A program made the position numbers and the translations under genes. From Bacteroidaceae bacterium (GTDB taxonomy: Bacteria > Bacteroidota > Bacteroidia > Bacteroidales > Bacteroidaceae), in NCBI GenBank assembly GCA_017556045.1, contig JAFZFF010000067.1, positions 32,971 to 96,970 of the forward strand: a stretch of 64,000 nucleotides of DNA, in the 5' to 3' direction. Within the stretch, counting starts at the first letter, position 1. Every line of letters begins with the position of its first letter. Of this stretch, positions 49,487 through 59,188 are shown piece after piece. A model generated the notes under the pieces. The model was not told the origin of the DNA. It did not search any database and worked only from the letters and a program-made list of their open reading frames with translations.

Positions 49487-50052
49487 TCTATGCTCTTTCT
49501 TAATTGTGTGTAATATTCTTCCAGATCTCTTTTCTCCTTTGCTTTTACTTCATCCAATCCCCTTGTATCTACGTTTACCGATGTAGCATCATAAGCGGCT
49601 CTATACACTGGAGATACATCAAATAGTTCTGAAATGTTGCAGATAGTTCGTAAGTATGTACCGTCACTATTCTTATCCCATCTATCTTTACCAACTCTGA
49701 AAGCAAAGCTTGAAGTAGTAATATCACCCCTCTTTAACCCCTCTAGTAGTTCATCCCCCAGATTAGTGTTTGGGGCATCAAAGCTATATCTTAAACCTTT
49801 ATCATCTATTTCTAAGGTCAAACTACCAGTACCGTTTTTGCTTCTGGCTAATACTCCTTTATCCTCGTTATGATTCAACAAACAGAGTATATCTGATTTC
49901 TCAATTACACCATCCAAAGCGGTAGGCTCTATTATCTCTTTGAATCCACCCAAATCATTAGATTCACTGTTAAATACTACTGCATAGCCTTCTACTTTTC
50001 TTGATTCTGGCTGTACAGTAATATCCTAATCATACATTCTTCTTTCTTTCAT
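49483..50052 (-). CDS. Prohead protease, HK97 family (TAG read as Gln)
   Basis: A 189-residue serine protease (S78). Starts MKERRMYD[TAG]DITVQPESRK, followed by VEGYAVVFN, the catalytic histidine in LCLLNHNED and the serine in TTSSFAFRV. It removes the capsid delta domain. TAG at 50026. Its stop overlaps the capsid ATG. Confidence 0.88.
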
Positions 50053-50063
50053 ACTAATACAAA

Positions 50064-51284
50064 TTATTGTTTAACATTTTCCAGATTCTTGTTTGTCGGT
50101 ACATTTAGTGCAGCTTTGTTTACTTCCATTAAGTTCACCTACACAAAATGATTATCACCACCTTCTATAGAGGGTAAGTCTATTTCCCTTCTGATCTCGT
50201 TGGGGCTAACTACACCGATATTAAACAGTGTACTGTAGTAGCTGGCTAAACTTTGTTTGTCGGCTCTCAGTAATCGGGATGTATCAAAGCGTACATCTAT
50301 ACTATCCTTTTCAGATGGTTTGTATATCTTACGCTCAAATTCCAGTTCTATCTTCTCAAGTAATGGGGATAAGGTATCAGTAAGGAATGATAAGTTAGTG
50401 GCTTCTACAGTACTGTAGCTACTCTTACTTAAATCAAAAGCTTTTACTGGTGATACCCCAAAGAATCTACAAATATCTATTACATTAAATTCCCTTGTTT
50501 CCAGTAATTGAGCATCCGAAGGATTTACTGTAATGGGCTTAAATTCCATATTACCCTCCAATACTGCTACTCCATTGGGCTAACCAGTAGAAGGGCTAAA
50601 TGCAGTTTGCCAACTGGCTTTAAGATCTTGTTTCTGTTTGCTTGTTAATGTACTTTGTACCGTCAATATACCAGCCAGATTAGCCCCACCTTTGAAGAAT
50701 CCGCTAGCGTGTGATTCACTATCCAAAGCCAATCCCAAAGTATTTTTAGCGTGTGATAAGGTACTAATACCAGTAATACCATCATAACTAAAGTTAAGTA
50801 TATGTATCATATTACAAGCTTCAACACTATTACTAAAGCCAGTAATATTATATATCACATTTTCACCAATGGTAGTAGGTGGCACTATAGTTACTAATTC
50901 GGATGGTATGTAATGTAGTGCAGTAGCATTACCTTTGTTATCTCGTTCTATGTAAGCAAATCCATTACCTTTAAGTAGGGTGCTTACTACTAGTGTCTTT
51001 ATAAATGTAAATCTGGTCATTCTATTGTTTGGCTCTTTATTCAGAATCCGATAAGACGGATGGGTAGTAAACTTTAATCTATACCCATTCCCATCTATCT
51101 TATACGGCTCTAAAGGTAACTAAGCCACAGAATCAGATATTACCTCTACACATCTGTAAACAGTACTAAGTAGCATAGCCTTACTAGTACCATAGTTAGC
51201 ACCAGTATTATACATCAGGTAATCAAAGGTGCTACTTCTTTCTTCTACTGTTTCTGGTTGTTTATTTCTATTTAACCAACTCAT
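50064..51284 (-). CDS. Portal protein, HK97 family (TAG read as Gln)
   Basis: A 406-residue portal. TAGs lie at 51120 (SDSVA[TAG]LPLEPYK, the family's xxxAxLPLxxY segment), 50580 and 50139. VYRCVEVISDSVA, GNGFAYIERD, and RFFGVSPVKAF with SYSTVEATNLSFL all match HK97 portal motifs. It forms the dodecameric DNA gate. TAA stop. Confidence 0.9.
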
Positions 51285-52903
51285 ATAGTTATAATTTCGT
51301 TTGTGTAATGTGGTGTATCCAGATACATTCCTAATGCTTGTATCATTGATATAGCACCATCTATCTTTTTTGCATTAATTGATTTATTCGGCTTTACATT
51401 ACCGTTATAGTCGGATTTCAGTGTTACATTCTTGAAGCACCATCTAGTAATTTCGTTGTTATCTACAATAGCTTTACCAGATAGTAGTAATCTTTCCATT
51501 TCTCTTGTAGGCTTATTAAAGTTGCCTAATGTCTGTGGGTACTCCTCCAGTGGTAATCCCAAATCTGTAGCAGTAATAGCCCACTGTGTACTATTGTATT
51601 TGTCATAGCCTACTTTTTGGATGTTTACTATAGTGCTATACTTCATCAAATCATTTGTGATATAATCGTAATCCGTTACATTCCCTTCGGTAATATTCAG
51701 TAATCCCATTTGCTTCCAGTACTTGTATAGCTCCCTATCTGCCTTTTCTTTTAGTGCGGATTCTGGTAAGTAGTAATCAGTTTTGAAATAGTATAAGCCA
51801 TCCTTTACCACTAAGTAAGATACAGCGGTTAGATCGGATGTCGAAGCCAAGTCTACACCGACATAACAGGGCTAATCTTTCAAGGTGTTCCAATCTACAT
51901 TTTTACTGGCTTTGATAATGTAGGTTTCTGGAAGCCATACCTTTGCACTATCGCACCACAGATTAAGTGTTTTGGTCTTTACACCTACCTCCTCAGAAGG
52001 GTTATTAATGGCACTTTGTACCTATTCCCTTATGTACTTGCTGGTAACTGTTACATCCAAGTTCGGTGAACATTTCACCCAGTTCTTTTCATCTATCCAG
52101 TTATCATCTTCATCCAAACAGTATATAGCAATAAACATACTATCATCAGCCTTTAACCCATTAAGTATATCAATAGCGGTACTTCTCAGTTTGTAGCAAG
52201 GGAGCGTTTTGTCAAAGCCAGCTGTAGTAATGGTGCATAGATGCGGATTCTATCTCATACCCATACTGGATTTAATCACATCCCTTACCTTACTGTTCTT
52301 TGCACTGTGGTACTCGTCAATCAAACCAAAGGAAGCATTAAAGCCATCCAGTTTACTATCATCAGCGGCAAATACTCTAAGTTTACTATTATTGGCATCA
52401 AGTAGAATAGAATCCCTATAGGCTTTGAGGTACTTTGCTTTTGGGTCTAGTTGCTTGGTAAAGGTGCTACAGAAACTAAATGCTATCTTAGCCTATTCTT
52501 TACTGTTAGCAGCCAGATCTACTTCTGCTCCATCCTCGCCATCGGCAATAAGAAAGTACAAGCATAATGCAGCTGCTAATGCTGTTTTACCTTGCTTTCT
52601 ACTGATTTCAATGTAACTACTGCTATACCTTCTGTTATCCGTACCTTTCCAGTACCAACCTACGATATTAGCCACGATGAAAGCCTACCAATCTTCCAGA
52701 ATAAAGTTCTATCCAGAGGATTTACCAGTAAAGTGTTTAAGCGTACTGATAAACTCTATAGCACCATCTACTACACCTTCTCTAAACTCTAAATCATCCC
52801 TTTGTAAATCGTTCTGGAATCTCTGTACTGCCAGTTTGATGTTACCACCCACAATTACCTTACCAGATACTACATCATCTACATACTGGTAGTAAGGTTT
52901 CAT
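51281..52903 (-). CDS. Terminase large subunit (TAG read as Gln)
   Basis: A 540-residue packaging ATPase/nuclease with six in-frame TAGs (52709, 52685, 52493, 52250, 52022, 51872). The entry motif reads LEDW[TAG]AFIVANI, where the family is WQ. Walker A region EISRKQGKT follows, then NSKE[TAG]AKIAF, where the family is QA. GFNASFGLIDEYH holds Walker B, and ITTAG the coupling motif. The nuclease domain begins CYVGVDLASTSDLTA. The ATG overlaps the methyltransferase stop. Confidence 0.93.
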
Positions 52904-53922
52904 TTCTTTCTAAAGATGTAGATGTTTTCATCAGTATTATCTACAGTTCCCATAGTATGCTTATCCCACGCTTTACTACCGAAGTTTCGCTTTATGTTTT
53001 TAAGTGTAAGGGTATCCACCAACTCAAAGCCATTATCTAATACCATTGCTACCATATCTTTTTCTAATGGGTATACTTTACTGTTTATCTTTGCATCTTT
53101 GATATTGAGAGCAAATGTACCAGTATCCTTTAAGTAGCGTTTACAGTTATCTACAGTGGGCTTAAACCAACTATCTAGCCAGTACTAGTATTCCATACCC
53201 TCCTAGTAGGATTGGTTCTCACTATGGTATATTTCCAGTGCAAAGTAGGGAGGGCTACTAAAGATAAAATCCATCTGGTTTTCCCATTCAGGTACAAAGA
53301 TTTCCGAGCCTTGCGGTCTTATGTCGGCAAAGGTGGTAGTAGCATTTACTTTGTCATAATCTGCCTTACATTCTTCCAGCTTTGCAACTAATCTACTGTT
53401 TGGATCAGTACCATAGTAGTTACGTTTACTTCTCAAAGTGCTTAACATTCGTACTCCCCAGCCACAGCTGTAATCATAGTACTTGTCCCCTTCTTTGGTG
53501 TACTTTTCCAAAAGCATATCTATAGTCTTAATGGGAAAGTTTGGTAGTTTGTTTGCACATCCTCGGCTACTGATTCTGAAAGCGGTTTCTATGTTTGTGG
53601 CTAGTGGTTTATCCTCTGGAAATACCTTTGTATTCCTACATAAGTAACCATAGTAGTGTTCCATTATTTCCTTACTTTCCAGTGCTTCCATTACAGACCA
53701 CTTACTATGTGCATTTCTACCCTCATACATAAGGTGCTTGAAGTAGTAGCCTACTATGTGGTTTATCTTTACTTTTCCGTTATGCAGTGCTTTTAATTGC
53801 TTTTCCACATCTGTAAAATCTGGTAATGCTAGTATCTGTTCTTTCAAATCCTAGTACTGGTGATCTGTCAATTCTTGGTATACTCCAGTATTAAATGTCT
53901 TTCCTAAGTGTGTAATAGTCAT
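52900..53922 (-). CDS. DNA methyltransferase (TAG read as Gln)
   Basis: A 340-residue N4/N6 amino-methyltransferase. The SAM-binding motif appears as YYDYSCGWGVRML (about residue 140) and the catalytic motif as DFIFSSPPY (about residue 220). TAGs lie at 53851, 53203 and 53185. It sits between the small and large terminase genes with ATGA overlaps on both sides, so it is made with the packaging machine and probably marks phage DNA before packaging. No cognate nuclease is beside it. Confidence 0.85.
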
Positions 53923-54296
53923 TTCTTGTTCTTTTTAATGAATGCTTCCAATGGTGAATCTTCTACTCCCAGATTAGTAAGTTTAGGTAACTTACTTCTA
54001 CTTTTTGCTGTCAAGCCAAATTCCGACATTACCCTTAATGCAGATGTTTGTGCATCCCGAGCAATCTTTACAGCTGGGTGTTCTGCTATGTTACCTCTAT
54101 CACTGATAACAGTTAATCCCTATTCCTCTATAATCTTACTGGCTTTGATAAAGGTACTATAGTTATAAGCTAACATCTGTATAGCAGCCTCATCAACATC
54201 TTCCATTATTCCGTTCTATTCAAGCATAAAAAGCACATCCTTTATATATGCTTTTGCTTCATCGGCTAAGTTCTCTGAAATCTCAAATTTTTCCAT
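53919..54296 (-). CDS. Terminase small subunit, P27 family (TAG read as Gln)
   Basis: A 125-residue helical protein. HPAVKIARDAQTSALRVMSEF and GLTAKSRSKL match the P27 signature. TAGs lie at 54216 and 54120. It is the first gene of the late operon; TerS selects the DNA to be packaged. The promoter is not recognisable by host consensus. Confidence 0.85.
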
Positions 54297-54437
54297 ACTG
54301 TTTACGGTTTTGTTTTTACTAATCTATCTTTTATCCATATACAAAAATGTGTTTAACAAATTACAGAGTGAACTCCTTTTTTTATTTGGAATACTCGGAA
54401 CAAAGTAGTAATATTGTATATATAAACTATTAATAAT

Positions 54438-54602
54438 ATGAAGAATAACAAAAGTAAAATTATCGGTTTTAGACCTACACCCAGATAGCTATTTGAACTG
54501 GAAAACATCTGTAGGGATTTGTAGATTAAGAAATCTGTACTAATCAGATTTATACTGGAAGATTTCATAGATAAGTACGAAAAAAGTAAGGGGTATGAAT
54601 AA
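54438..54602 (+). CDS. Small protein, possibly ribbon-helix-helix (TAG read as Gln)
   Basis: A 54-residue basic protein: FRPTPR[TAG]LFELENICRDL[TAG]IKKSVLIRFILEDFI. A short strand followed by two helices fits a ribbon-helix-helix DNA-binding protein. Two TAGs in 54 codons. First gene of the plus-strand block; divergent from the late operon, so it could regulate it. Confidence 0.6.
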
Positions 54603-54996
54603 CTGGGATAAGTACAGAAGAATGTAGTGTAACATAAATAAAGCTACATACAATAAAGATACCATTACCCTTATGGGGTAGCACTACCAGTAGCTATATG
54701 ATACATTAGTATGCACCCCAGAGGATGAAGATATTTTTAATGATACCTACTTAAAGATAACCTACAAGTATAATCCAGATAAGGATTTTGTAGAGTAGTT
54801 CAAATGGCTATTCCAGTAGTTAAAAGGGGCATACTATCGGGATGATAGGTGTAACCGTTTCTACCAGTTGAATGAAGAATGTTTAGCCATTCCAGATTAT
54901 ATCCCAGCGAAGGTAGATAATGATATAAGCATAGTAAACCGTTTGAAATATGCCATACTTAAACAAGCCCCAGAAACAGTAGGTAAGAAAGATTAA
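54595..54996 (+). CDS. Conserved phage protein (TAG read as Gln)
   Basis: A 133-residue frame with five TAGs, starting MNNWDKYRRM[TAG]CN and containing FNDTYLKITYKYNPDKDF and LKGAYYRDDR. I recognise the general pattern as a small protein often found near HNH/terminase genes in Bacteroidales phages, but no function is known. A sigma-like or transcription role is possible. Overlaps both neighbours. Confidence 0.65.
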
Positions 54997-55246
54997 TAGG
55001 GAATCCCGATAGAAAATCTACCAGAGTACCGAATGGAAGAAACTAAGGGAAGCCAAACTGTAGTAGAATCCACTTTGTGAGGTATGCCTATCCAAAGGGG
55101 TAGTAACACCAGCCATAGATATACACCACATAGATAGCTTTACAAAGTATTCTGGTGTTAAGAAACTGGCAGTAGCCTACAACTATAGTAATCTGTTATC
55201 AGTGTGTAAGTAGTGCCACCAAAGATTACACAACACATCCAAATAA
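54950..55246 (+). CDS. HNH endonuclease (TAG read as Gln)
   Basis: A 98-residue HNH nuclease. Reads WKKLREAKL[TAG][TAG]NPLCEVC, then VTPAIDIHHID and NLLSVCK[TAG]CHQRLH, with paired CxxC zinc ligands and the HH of the beta-beta-alpha-metal fold. Five TAGs (54980, 55010, 55061, 55064, 55211), two of them in tandem. HNH proteins help terminase cut DNA. Start ATG 54950 overlaps the previous gene. Confidence 0.88.
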
Positions 55247-55746
55247 CCCAGAGCTATTACTACTGGCAGCGGTTGTAATACCATCTGCCAGCGTTACTAC
55301 CTACCATCGCCCCGACTAGCCAGAAATGGTAAAAATGGCTACTTTTCGGGCATAGCTCAAGTTTCTGCTCAGTTTGTTTGGATTCCTCCTCGGATATGAG
55401 TAAGATTGCGTATAGAGATACAGAAACATCGGGATGCTGCAGAATCACTACAAATAGTATCCCCACCGCTTGAAATCCTACTTCTAGCCGACCTGATACC
55501 AGAATAAAAAGCTGAAACATCATCTTTTTTGTATTGGTTGTAGTGCCGAGCAGTACTGGATACACCGATAAGCCCATTACATTCATTTTAGATAGCAATG
55601 TTAAAAAATGGGTACTAATCCATACAATAGAATTTTTTATAGTATGGATATGTACCCAAAAATTAACATCGTACTTTATAGGGCTATAGATTCATTATTT
55701 ACAGTTTCAGATAAGCATATTTGTAAACCACTTAAAAAAGGATGGT
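55247..55746. other. Stretch without a supported gene
   Basis: Between the HNH gene and the next well-started gene I see only short frames on either strand, with none showing family features. Two copies of GCCAG/CTGGC-type inverted words occur early in it. It may hold regulatory DNA or a degraded gene. Confidence 0.35.
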
Positions 55747-55944
55747 ATGATTTATCATATACCGACACAAAAGTACTTCAAGAACCGTCTGGAAGCCAGA
55801 TTATACTTCGGCTCTGGATTATTCAATAGATTGGTAAAACACACTACAGATTTCATCTTTACTAATGATTCTACATTTGCTACCAATGGGAACACAGTTT
55901 ATACAGATACCCAGAAAATTTCTGGAACTGGAAAGAGGTACTAA
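55747..55944 (+). CDS. Small phage protein
   Basis: A 65-residue protein (MIYHIPTQKYFKNRLEAR, then TNDSTFATNG) preceded by AAAGGA five bases before the ATG. No TAG inside; TAA stop. It overlaps the next gene by 59 bases. Function unknown; the aromatic, basic N-terminus suggests nucleic acid contact. Confidence 0.5.
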   Translation: MIYHIPTQKYFKNRLEARLYFGSGLFNRLVKHTTDFIFTNDSTFATNGNTVYTDTQKISGTGKRY

Positions 55945-56488
55945 GTTTGTAGATGTATTGGTATATGCAGCAATAGATAACCAGAAAGATAATAAAACCT
56001 CCAGAATAGGGATGAGGACTATTGCAGAAAAGTATAATATTCCACTAAGCAAAGTAGAAGATGCAGTAAAGCGTTTGAAAGATTCTGGATACATAGACTA
56101 CAAACAGTATCCGTCACCAAATAATCCAGATTACAAGTTTAACGAGTATACCTTCCCACTACTCAAAGAGGGTAAAATGAAGGATGGCTTTTTAATGTTG
56201 AATCCAAAACTACTGACCGAACCACTAAAGCCGAAGGATAGGGGTGTACTGATCTATCTACAGCTTATAGCATTACCAGATATGAACGATATAGCAGAAA
56301 CAAAGATGGAAGATATAGCCAGATTACTAAAGATAACCAGACAAACAGCCAGTAAGTATATCAAAGCATTCACAGAAAGCAATTATCTTACAAAAGGTAG
56401 ATGTAGTTACAAGTGCCATTACCTAGCAAATAAACCAGTACAAGAAGATACATCAATTATTAATGAACCAATATTTATAATGGTATGA
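55886..56488 (+). CDS. Winged-helix replication/regulatory protein
   Basis: A 200-residue protein with two winged-helix-like parts: GMRTIAEKYNIPLSKVEDAVKRL with a following wing (about residues 40-75) and MEDIARLLKITRQTASKYIKAF (about 140-162). This resembles helix-turn-helix replication initiators of small phages and plasmids. It carries no internal TAG even though neighbours do, so it could be made before suppression is established. Start MGTQFIQIPRKF chosen; a start seven codons earlier is possible. Confidence 0.7.
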   Translation: MGTQFIQIPRKFLELERGTKFVDVLVYAAIDNQKDNKTSRIGMRTIAEKYNIPLSKVEDAVKRLKDSGYIDYKQYPSPNNPDYKFNEYTFPLLKEGKMKDGFLMLNPKLLTEPLKPKDRGVLIYLQLIALPDMNDIAETKMEDIARLLKITRQTASKYIKAFTESNYLTKGRCSYKCHYLANKPVQEDTSIINEPIFIMV

Positions 56489-56955
56489 CAGAATTTGAGA
56501 AAGCCGAAATAAAAGGTAGGAACTTATTCAAAGAGGTACTATAGTCTATGGGTGTTGCTGATTGGTAGCCCACTTTAGACTTGTACAATAGAGTAGATGG
56601 ATACTTTACAAGAAATGATCGTAAAGCTGTAGTAGAGATTAAAGGTAGAACAAAGCGTTATGAAAGTTTTGATACTCACTTAATGGAAGTAGATAAGTAT
56701 GATGCAATAGTAGCAGATGCTCACAGTAACGGTATTAAACACGCTTTCTATGCTTGTTTCTTTGGTGAAGATACCTTGTATCTGTATAATGTCGGCTACA
56801 TCAAAGCCAATTCAGATAAAGATAAGGTCTGGTGTCCGAGGACTACAGCTGCTAATTCTGACTTTTGCTGGAAGGACTGCTACTTAATACACAAAGAAAT
56901 AGCTACAGTATACAATAAAGTTAATGGTGTATGGAGCAAATAGGAGAACTCATAA
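56485..56955 (+). CDS. PD-(D/E)xK nuclease-like protein (TAG read as Gln)
   Basis: A 156-residue protein with TAGs at 56542, 56566 and 56941. RVDGYFTRNDRKAVVEIKGR gives the D...ExK arrangement of the restriction-endonuclease-like fold. A later WCPRTTAAN and CWKD follow. The last TAG is four codons before TAA. ATG overlaps the previous stop. Possibly a small phage nuclease or Holliday-junction type enzyme. Confidence 0.7.
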
Positions 56956-57053
56956 TAAACATAGCAGATCTGTTTCAGCAACAATATCCAGATAAGTCCA
57001 GCCAGTACTACCTAAACTGGCAGGATAAGCTAAACCAGATAAGTATTCGTTAA
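56931..57053 (+). CDS. Small hypothetical protein
   Basis: A 40-residue frame (MEQIGELIINIADLFQQQYPD) directly before the tRNA, overlapping the previous gene. No TAG; four Gln by CAA/CAG close together. Unknown function. Confidence 0.5.
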   Translation: MEQIGELIINIADLFQQQYPDKSSQYYLNWQDKLNQISIR

Positions 57054-57057
57054 ATAT

Positions 57058-57128
57058 TGCTCTATAGTGTAATGATAGCACAAAGGATTCTAGCCCCTTT
57101 GGTTTCCGTTTGAATCGGAATAGAGCTA
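57058..57128 (+). tRNA. Suppressor tRNA, anticodon CTA (reads UAG)
   Basis: Cloverleaf: acceptor TGCTCTA/TAGAGCT (six pairs, position 1-72 is T-T), D arm GTGT-AATGATA-GCAC, anticodon stem AAGGA/CCCTT with one A-C mismatch, loop TTCTAGC, variable TGGT, T stem TTCCG/CGGAA with loop TTTGAAT, discriminator A. The D arm GTGTAATGATAGCAC resembles bacterial tRNA-Gln, and an open 1-72 position also suits GlnRS substrates; the A73 discriminator does not (E. coli tRNA-Gln has G73). It lies at the end of the plus-strand block and is probably co-transcribed with it. Confidence 0.88.
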
Positions 57129-57145
57129 CTTATATGTATATAACA

Positions 57146-57235
57146 ATGAACTACACAAAACTATACTTAAAAGCTTTTATATGGGGTGCAGTGGTAGCAT
57201 TCTGTATATTAATGATACTTGCACCAATACTATAA
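57146..57235 (+). CDS. 29-residue membrane peptide
   Basis: MNYTKLYLKAFIWGAVVAF followed by a hydrophobic tail, one transmembrane helix, TAA stop, located just after the suppressor tRNA. Could be a small lysis or regulatory peptide; evidence is only the helix and position before the terminator. Confidence 0.4.
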   Translation: MNYTKLYLKAFIWGAVVAFCILMILAPIL

Positions 57236-57237
57236 GA

Positions 57238-57273
57238 AAAATCCCACTTACTTATTCGGTAGGTGGGATTTCT
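57238..57273. terminator. Bidirectional terminator
   Basis: AAATCCCACTTAC pairs with GTAGGTGGGATTT (one G-U) and is flanked by A- and T-rich runs. It separates the plus-strand block from the convergent lysogeny genes. A degraded copy of TTATTCGGTAGG..GGATTTCTT lies near 58752. Confidence 0.85.
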
Positions 57274-57299
57274 TATATTATTATTTTCATTATTGTAGT

Positions 57300-58283
57300 T
57301 TATAACTATGTATTCTCACTTAATAAAGATTTATATATCATATATCCAGATTTAGCATTACTGAATAATAAACTTATCTTTTGTGAAGATATTGTTAATT
57401 CAAGCACTCCAATCTCTACAACATAATGACTTGCGTATTTTTCAGCTATACTGCTACCATCCTTGCCAAAGTATCGACATAGTGAATCTAGTACATTAAA
57501 TTGCTTTTCGTCCTTATTTTCCAGAGAAGTGCCTATTGTTATGGTTCGGTATTCGGCTAATATTGTATTTCCGTCAATTACTATATAGTTCTCCTCTGTA
57601 GCAAGAGCCATAGCATCATCAAAAAAATAAAACTCTATAGGCTCAAATAGTAGTGAAAGTTTAGGATTTTTATTTAGTACATAGGAACAATGTGTTTTAT
57701 CTGTCTGTTGTACAAAACTATCTAAGTTAATTCTATTTCCAGAATTTATTTTTTTGTTGATCTCAAGATATACATACCCCTTAATTCTTGCACTAAGGTC
57801 ATTTGTGGAAATTGGATGGATATTTGAGTTTCTCAAGTTGTTTATATCACGATATGAAGTTTTTATATCCTTTATATACTTCTTTTTCAACTTGGTAATA
57901 AACCCCCATTTTTTTAGTTTATGTTTGCTTTTTTTTATATTATTATTTAGTCTTTCTATCTTTTGTTTTACTTCGATATTAGGATTTATAATATCGGAAT
58001 CACTTAGCCTAACTACTTTGGCATCCTTTAACAAATCTGTTATTAGATTGTCAAATTTATTAGGAACTTTTATCTGCTTATTGCCGTCTTCATCCTTGGA
58101 ATTTTCATCTTTTACAAGGTCTATAATTACAGATACTATTGCAATTATTAATTGGACTATCAAATATAGACTAATAATAACACCAAAGATTAATACAGAA
58201 ATAATACCTAAATCTGTATTAGTTAAACCTCTCTTTGGCCACATATCAGCCCTAAACCTTCTATTATTTCCGTTGTATCCCAT
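57300..58283 (-). CDS. Membrane-anchored protein of unknown function, ends TAG-Leu-TAA
   Basis: A 325-residue protein (327 if TAG is read through). One strong transmembrane segment lies at about residues 26-50 (IISVLIFGVIISLYLIVQL). It is followed by a Lys/Asp-rich, partly coiled region and a mixed C-terminal domain. No internal TAG in 325 codons. The first stop is TAG (57306) and a TAA follows two codons later. First of a cassette between integrase and tRNA; a superinfection-exclusion or defence role is plausible but unproven. Confidence 0.7.
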
Positions 58284-58405
58284 AAGGCTAGTATTTAATG
58301 TTTGTTTCCGCTATATGTTGTCTGTAGAATGTGTACAACTTATGCTCCTTTATAAGTGCTATATAGTTACCCAGTATGGTGTATAGTACATCTACTATGA
58401 TTATG

Positions 58406-58741
58406 TTACTTTTTATCCTTTCTATTAATGATAAGGATATACGAGAACAAGGATATAATAAACAATAAGAAGAAGATAAGTAAGTATACTAATATCTCCA
58501 CTAAGTAAGATTGTATATTACATAATGATACTACCCCAAAAGTGACGAGGGATAATACTACATAGATTATAACTATATAAAATACCTCAAGAGCATTTAG
58601 CCCTTCAAATAGACCCTTATCTTTTGTTTTATTGCCAAACAAAAGGAGAGGGCTAAGAACTATCCAAGTAAACATCCCGCTTACCAGATTCCCCATTTGC
58701 TTATCAATTTTCTTGATGTATGGATAACCTTTTCTAACCAT
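58406..58741 (-). CDS. Small polytopic membrane protein
   Basis: A 111-residue protein with three hydrophobic segments (about residues 20-37, 52-70, 80-105) and a basic end (INRKDKK). No TAG inside; TAA stop. Same strand and cassette as its neighbours. Unknown function. Confidence 0.6.
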   Translation of the reverse strand: MVRKGYPYIKKIDKQMGNLVSGMFTWIVLSPLLLFGNKTKDKGLFEGLNALEVFYIVIIYVVLSLVTFGVVSLCNIQSYLVEILVYLLIFFLLFIISLFSYILIINRKDKK

Positions 58742-58792
58742 AGTTATACTTATTTATTCGGTAGGGGATTTCTTGTATTACATAATAACTAT

Positions 58793-59110
58793 TTAATAGT
58801 AGATATATTCATATACCCAAGCGGTATCTACATAAAGACCTCCGTAAGTTTGGGGAGTTACACGTTTTACATTTTCACAGATTAAGGGGTATTTTTCGTG
58901 TTTGTATGCTTCTGGATGGTCTGCAGTGAAGTTATTCACTTTGCTTACAAATAACTTTACACTATCCAGAGTTACAGATGGCAGATCTATTGATTCAATG
59001 TAATACGCTTCCATCGTTGGGGATACATCAAAGAAATCTATTTCTCTTTCACAGCTTGCAAACCAACTTACTGAGAGTAGTAGAATTGCTATAATCGGTG
59101 ATCGCTTCAT
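58793..59110 (-). CDS. Small lipoprotein
   Basis: A 105-residue lipoprotein: signal MKRSPIIAILLLSVSWFASC with lipobox FASC, then a short globular region. It has no internal TAG and stops at TAA. A phage-carried surface lipoprotein in the lysogeny cassette suggests receptor masking or lysogenic conversion, by analogy with Cor/Llp-type proteins. Confidence 0.7.
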   Translation of the reverse strand: MKRSPIIAILLLSVSWFASCEREIDFFDVSPTMEAYYIESIDLPSVTLDSVKLFVSKVNNFTADHPEAYKHEKYPLICENVKRVTPQTYGGLYVDTAWVYEYIYY

Positions 59111-59188
59111 ATTAATATGGTTTTAAGGGTTAGTGAATAGTGTTATTTGTGTAGTTGCTGGATCTATTACAAATATACAAATAAGTAA

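Noticed and set aside
55260-55598. Minus-strand 112-codon frame
   Set aside because: Starts with TTG without a ribosome-binding site, Leu/Val-rich without family features, isolated between plus-strand genes.
55608-55829. Plus-strand 73-codon frame ending at TAG
   Set aside because: Overlaps the better-supported small gene at 55747, which has a good ribosome-binding site.
38057-57000. Idea that the late genes are decayed pseudogenes
   Set aside because: Only TAG interrupts them; TAA, TGA and frameshifts do not, gene overlaps are intact, and motifs continue smoothly through every TAG.
38057-57000. TAG read as Trp, Lys or Tyr instead of Gln
   Set aside because: Diagnostic columns favour Gln: the terminase codon after TGG (W-Q), the QA motif, LSAxQGK in the fibre and IQQP in head closure.
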